NCBI RefSeq assembly: GCF_003201975.1
Contig: NZ_QJJQ01000018.1
Coordinates: 22,738-86,737, forward strand
Length of the DNA stretch: 64,000 bases
Direction of reading: 5' to 3'
Origin: Pseudogracilibacillus auburnensis
Lineage (GTDB): Bacteria > Bacillota > Bacilli > Bacillales > Amphibacillaceae
This document shows positions 61,140 through 64,000 of the stretch, in pieces. Below the pieces are notes generated by a model. It was not told where the DNA came from, made no database searches, and worked only from the letters and a program-made list of their open reading frames with translations. The translations under genes were made by a program, and so were the position numbers. Each line of letters opens with the position of its first letter. Position 1 is the stretch's first letter.

Positions 61140-62207
61140 TTGTTAAAAATAAATCAGGTAGAGATACAATTATCTTTATCACAATGGAAAGAAATTGGAA
61201 ATAATGAAGGTAAAAATTCAAAGGTTTGGCTTGCAAAAGACGATCAATTAGACCAAGCGTTAATCTTAAAAAAAATAACTAAAAAGTCTCTAGACAAACA
61301 AGACGTATCAGATTACTTTGCTGAAGCAAAAATTCTAAATAAAAGTAAGCATCCTAATATAATGCCTATACATTATTCTGGTGAAGACGATGAATTTATT
61401 TATATCACTATGCCTTATTATTATAATGGTTCTTTGAATTCGATAATTGAAAAGCGAATGCTGTCCGTAAGAGAAATTATTAAATATTCTTTAGATTTTC
61501 TTTCAGGATTATTGTTTATACATATAAACGGACTGGTACACGTGGACATTAAACCTTCTAATATAATACTTAATGATTCCGATAGGGCAATATTAACTGA
61601 TTTTGGACTATCTGGATACCTTAATGAGCATGGGCTGTTCTCTCAACCAATACAATACCGGACTCATCGATCACCTGAATCATATAATGTAAATGAAAAG
61701 TCTATTCACGATGACATTTATCAAGCTGGGCTTACACTATACAGAATGTGTAATGGAAACGATTCCTTCGACAAACAACTTGAGAACTTGATAAAAAAAC
61801 ATAATGGAAAAAACGATAAAATAGTGGAGGATATTCAAAAAGGGAAATTTCCTGACAGACATTCTTACCCTCCACACATCCCTAAAAGTCTTTCTAGAGT
61901 TATAAATAATATGCTAAACGTCGATACTGATAAAAGATATAATAGTGTGCTAACAATAATAAATCATCTTAGTAAAATTGATAAAATGCTTGATTGGGTA
62001 TATAATAAAAATGAAAATAATTATGAATGGACGCTCAATACTGAAAGTTCTATTTTAACCGTAAGTTTATTAAGAAATCAAAATGATTTTATCACTTCTG
62101 CGGAAAAATTAACAAAAGGAAGCGGAAACATTCGAAAACAACATAAATTTACGGGCACTCATGATTCAGAAAAAGATGCTTTTAAATTCCTGAGAGACAA
62201 ATTTTAA
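61140..62207 (+). CDS. Hanks-type serine/threonine protein kinase with C-terminal extension
   Basis: 355 aa from a TTG with AGGAGAG seven bases upstream. All kinase elements are present: glycine loop GNNEGKNSKVW (20-30), ATP lysine K44, helix-C E62, catalytic loop HVDIKPSN (134-141, Asp136), DFG at 154-156, RSPE at 177-180, and a conserved Asp in HDDIYQAG. There is no membrane segment or PASTA domain, so it is soluble. After the kinase (to about 285), 70 residues with TESSILTVSLLRNQNDF and a basic IRKQHKF form an extra domain I cannot name. Its partner genes flank it at 2 and 19 bp. Confidence 0.88.
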   Translation: MLKINQVEIQLSLSQWKEIGNNEGKNSKVWLAKDDQLDQALILKKITKKSLDKQDVSDYFAEAKILNKSKHPNIMPIHYSGEDDEFIYITMPYYYNGSLNSIIEKRMLSVREIIKYSLDFLSGLLFIHINGLVHVDIKPSNIILNDSDRAILTDFGLSGYLNEHGLFSQPIQYRTHRSPESYNVNEKSIHDDIYQAGLTLYRMCNGNDSFDKQLENLIKKHNGKNDKIVEDIQKGKFPDRHSYPPHIPKSLSRVINNMLNVDTDKRYNSVLTIINHLSKIDKMLDWVYNKNENNYEWTLNTESSILTVSLLRNQNDFITSAEKLTKGSGNIRKQHKFTGTHDSEKDAFKFLRDKF

Positions 62208-62226
62208 AAAATAAAGGGCGGTGTAA

Positions 62227-62427
62227 ATGATGTACTTTGAAGAAGATAAAATAAAAAGAATACATTTATCTAATCCTTCCATCAACACACCATTGTCCAA
62301 ACGATTAATTAAAAATAATTCTATTGACTTAAGAAACAACTCTTATACTATAGATCATGGTAATGGATATGATGAAATAAAACCTATTGATCCAAATAAG
62401 TTAATAAAAGCACATATTAAGAGATAG
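62227..62427 (+). CDS. Small basic protein, third gene of kinase cassette
   Basis: 66 aa. GGGCGGTG precedes two adjacent ATGs. Rich in Lys, Arg, Asn and Ile (IKRIHLSNPSIN, LSKRLIKNNSIDLRNN), with no hydrophobic segment. The Ser/Thr residues around basic patches could be targets of the kinase next door (inference). No family is recognised. Confidence 0.6.
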   Translation: MMYFEEDKIKRIHLSNPSINTPLSKRLIKNNSIDLRNNSYTIDHGNGYDEIKPIDPNKLIKAHIKR

Positions 62428-62447
62428 CCCCTCAACGATCGAGGGGC
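62427..62447 (+). terminator. Terminator of the kinase cassette
   Basis: GCCCCTC-AACGATC-GAGGGGC followed by CCTGTTATTTATTT. The first base is the last of the stop codon. It separates the cassette from the convergent endolysin gene. Confidence 0.8.
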
Positions 62448-62459
62448 CCTGTTATTTAT

Positions 62460-63446
62460 TTAATATCCTTTCGACTTAAGCACAGCTTGCAATTTCTCAC
62501 GTGTATGCGGACCATATACCCCGTCCACTTCATACGGTAAGTAAACCATTTGGAAGCGTCTAATTGCATCTACTGTTTTAGGGCCTAGTATTCCATCAAC
62601 AGAACCACATTTAAAATAAATCGCATTAAGGGCACGTTGTAGTTGTTTAACGCCATTACCGCGTGAACCATTTCTTAAAATTCCGCTTGGTAATGGGTAC
62701 TTATAAGATGACTGTGGTTTCTTTGGTTGGCTAGGCTTACGAGTAAATGTATTTTTAGCCTTACCTAAGTTAATTGTCTGACCAACTTTTAACTTTTTAG
62801 GATCTCCTTTTGGATTGGCAGTAATTAAATCTTCTACGCTAATGCCATCTAAGTTGTGAGCAATGCCCCAGAACGTGTCACCTTCTTGAATTTTATAAGT
62901 ACTTGGAGTTTTTGCAGTTGGTTTACTTAAATTCAAAAACTTAAATGCCTCTTTATAATTGTAAACACAGCAAGCCTTCCAACTATAACCAGGCATTTCA
63001 TGGTGTGATTTATCCTGGTTACCAATTTGATCAGCAACTAATGCTGCATGTAATTCCGCAATGGATCCTTTAGTTGCATCGTCTAATTTATCACTTCGAT
63101 AATCTCCAGCAACACAGACACCTAAAGAATATTGGTTGCTGTTCCCGACATGATAAGTACGTTGATTAATATCATTTGCATAAACAATTCTTGCACGATT
63201 ACCTTTATTAGTTTTGACAACGTTTTGAGGTTCAATGATAAATGCATAACCTACACCCGGCCAACCTAAGGAAATATGAAAACGCGCGAATGCTGCTGCA
63301 ACAGATCCACCTAACGTTTTCTTAGTTAACGAGTGGTGCCAAACACGGTCAGTAATTTTTCGTGTACGTCTTGAATACGACCCATTTTTAAGAATGGATG
63401 ATCTATGATCTACTAACTGTGGTAACTTTTGAAATGCGTAACTCAT
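62460..63446 (-). CDS. Phage endolysin: N-acetylmuramoyl-L-alanine amidase with LysM and peptidoglycan-binding domains
   Basis: 328 aa from the ATG at 63446 (GGGG eight bases upstream). The amidase_2/PGRP-type domain (about 25-175) has VWHHSLTKK with zinc His and HHEMPGYSWKACC near 150-162. The LysM domain (TYKIQEGDTFWGIAHNL, about 185-230) binds glycans, and a C-terminal PG_binding_1 domain (RGNGVKQLQRALNAIYF, about 258-325) follows. It cuts the cell wall at phage release. The holin gene lies just upstream. Confidence 0.92.
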   Translation of the reverse strand: MSYAFQKLPQLVDHRSSILKNGSYSRRTRKITDRVWHHSLTKKTLGGSVAAAFARFHISLGWPGVGYAFIIEPQNVVKTNKGNRARIVYANDINQRTYHVGNSNQYSLGVCVAGDYRSDKLDDATKGSIAELHAALVADQIGNQDKSHHEMPGYSWKACCVYNYKEAFKFLNLSKPTAKTPSTYKIQEGDTFWGIAHNLDGISVEDLITANPKGDPKKLKVGQTINLGKAKNTFTRKPSQPKKPQSSYKYPLPSGILRNGSRGNGVKQLQRALNAIYFKCGSVDGILGPKTVDAIRRFQMVYLPYEVDGVYGPHTREKLQAVLKSKGY

Positions 63447-63485
63447 GTTAATATCCCCTTTCACAAATTAAAATAGAGCAACGAC

Positions 63486-63884
63486 TTAATCGCTACTCTT
63501 TGATTTACTGTTTAACGTTTCTACTGCTTTCCGTAAAACATCTGGTACTGGTAAATTCGTTTTACCGACTGTTTCTAAGATGGACAACAATTCATTCGCT
63601 AAATAAAAAAAGATGACTGCGTCACGTATGAATGTGCCATCTCCCATAATTGTATCTATCGAATATGCTACAGCGACTAACGCTAAGATCATTACTTTTT
63701 TAGCAATACCCCTAAAGCCGATTTTACTATTTAATTGCCCATAACTTGCAGCAACTAAAACCCCTAAAATATAATCAAATGCAATAAATAATACTAAGAC
63801 TTGCAACAAAGGCGACCAACCTCCCAATAAAAATGTGACGATCGCCCCAAGGACAGCGACAATTGATTTAAATAAAGTTTCCAT
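63486..63884 (-). CDS. Phage holin (toxin-secretion/phage-lysis holin family)
   Basis: 132 aa from the ATG at 63884 (GGAGG six bases upstream). Three to four hydrophobic segments (SIVAVLGAIVTFLLGG, LLQVLVLFIAFDYILGVLVAA, VMILALVAVAYSID) with the family's FDYILGVLVA and SKIGFRGIAKKV blocks. It opens the membrane so that the endolysin can reach the wall. It is upstream of the endolysin gene in the usual lysis order. Confidence 0.9.
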   Translation of the reverse strand: METLFKSIVAVLGAIVTFLLGGWSPLLQVLVLFIAFDYILGVLVAASYGQLNSKIGFRGIAKKVMILALVAVAYSIDTIMGDGTFIRDAVIFFYLANELLSILETVGKTNLPVPDVLRKAVETLNSKSKSSD

Positions 63885-63917
63885 AATTACCTCCATTAAA
63901 TTTTTGACATAAAAAAT

Positions 63918-63936
63918 ACGCCCCTAATTGGACGTG
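63918..63936 (-). terminator. Weak terminator between structural and lysis genes
   Basis: Minus strand ACGTCC-AATTA-GGGGCGT followed by ATTTTTT. Confidence 0.5.
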
Positions 63937-64000
63937 TTAATATTTTCTAAAAAAGTTTCTGATAGCTTCAAATCGTATATTGTGACTACAATCTTCGCAT
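63937..64000 (-). CDS. C-terminus of a small phage protein, partial at right edge
   Basis: The minus-strand frame entering from the right edge ends CEDCSHNIRFEAIRNFFRKY and a stop at 63937. A CxxC pair and a short basic helix are visible. It lies upstream of the holin gene, where small tail or baseplate proteins are normally encoded. The product cannot be named. Confidence 0.35.
   Translation of the reverse strand, partial: CEDCSHNIRFEAIRNFFRKY

Overview
The window looks like a chromosome segment of a low-GC, endospore-former-type Bacillaceae bacterium. This is suggested by the gene neighbourhoods (yfkD, yfkH-yfkI-yfkJ, sppA with an RDD gene, cydABCD, ribDEBAH behind an FMN riboswitch, opuA), by strong AAGGAGG-type ribosome sites, by frequent TTG/GTG starts, and by PerR-, FadR- and cre-like operators. 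Two betaine-type binding proteins hint at osmotic stress, but the species cannot be named. No rRNA, tRNA or CRISPR array was seen.

Layout. 1-10.2 kb (minus): ethanolamine utilisation, eutW-eutV-eutH-eutS-eutP-eutA-eutB-eutC-eutL-eutE, running off the left edge. EutW/EutV form a sensor kinase and ANTAR antiterminator, and two leader terminators (before eutH and before eutA) carry an ANTAR-type hexaloop hairpin. 10.3-10.6 kb: a 5' fragment of a group IIC intron sits just behind the terminator of the next operon. 10.6-14.9 kb: an OpuA-type betaine transporter with two tandem binding proteins. 15.3-19 kb: a FadR-boxed enoyl-CoA hydratase, tatA, and a Tat-exported GMC/gluconate-dehydrogenase pair. 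19.7-32.8 kb: housekeeping genes (hydrolase, YfkD, ureohydrolase, class V aminotransferase, PerR-boxed ZosA-type ATPase, YfkH/I/J, SRAP protein, RDD protein, SppA, CAP protein). 33.2-35.6 kb: CoA transferase plus acyl-CoA dehydrogenase. 35.8-38.4 kb: envelope genes (YkoP-like, polysaccharide deacetylase, glycosyltransferase). 38.8-44.6 kb: a probable lysine catabolic cluster (IclR regulator, lysine 6-dehydrogenase-like, aldehyde dehydrogenase, ThDP enzyme) with a cre-like site. 45-54 kb: small membrane proteins, a lipoprotein and cydABCD. 54.6-58.8 kb: a repeat array, the rib operon and the FMN riboswitch.

From about 58.9 kb to the right edge the DNA looks like the end of a prophage. An amidase endolysin and holin (minus) are followed by a cargo zone on the opposite strand: a secreted four-cysteine protein and a three-gene cassette encoding an RNase H-fold-like protein, a complete Hanks-type protein kinase with a C-terminal extension, and a small basic protein. 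I see this cassette as the best candidate for an undescribed, possibly anti-phage, system.

Between genes there are dispersed repeats, two arrays of about 21-bp units, and gene remnants. The intergenic DNA is therefore richer than usual in unexplained structure.
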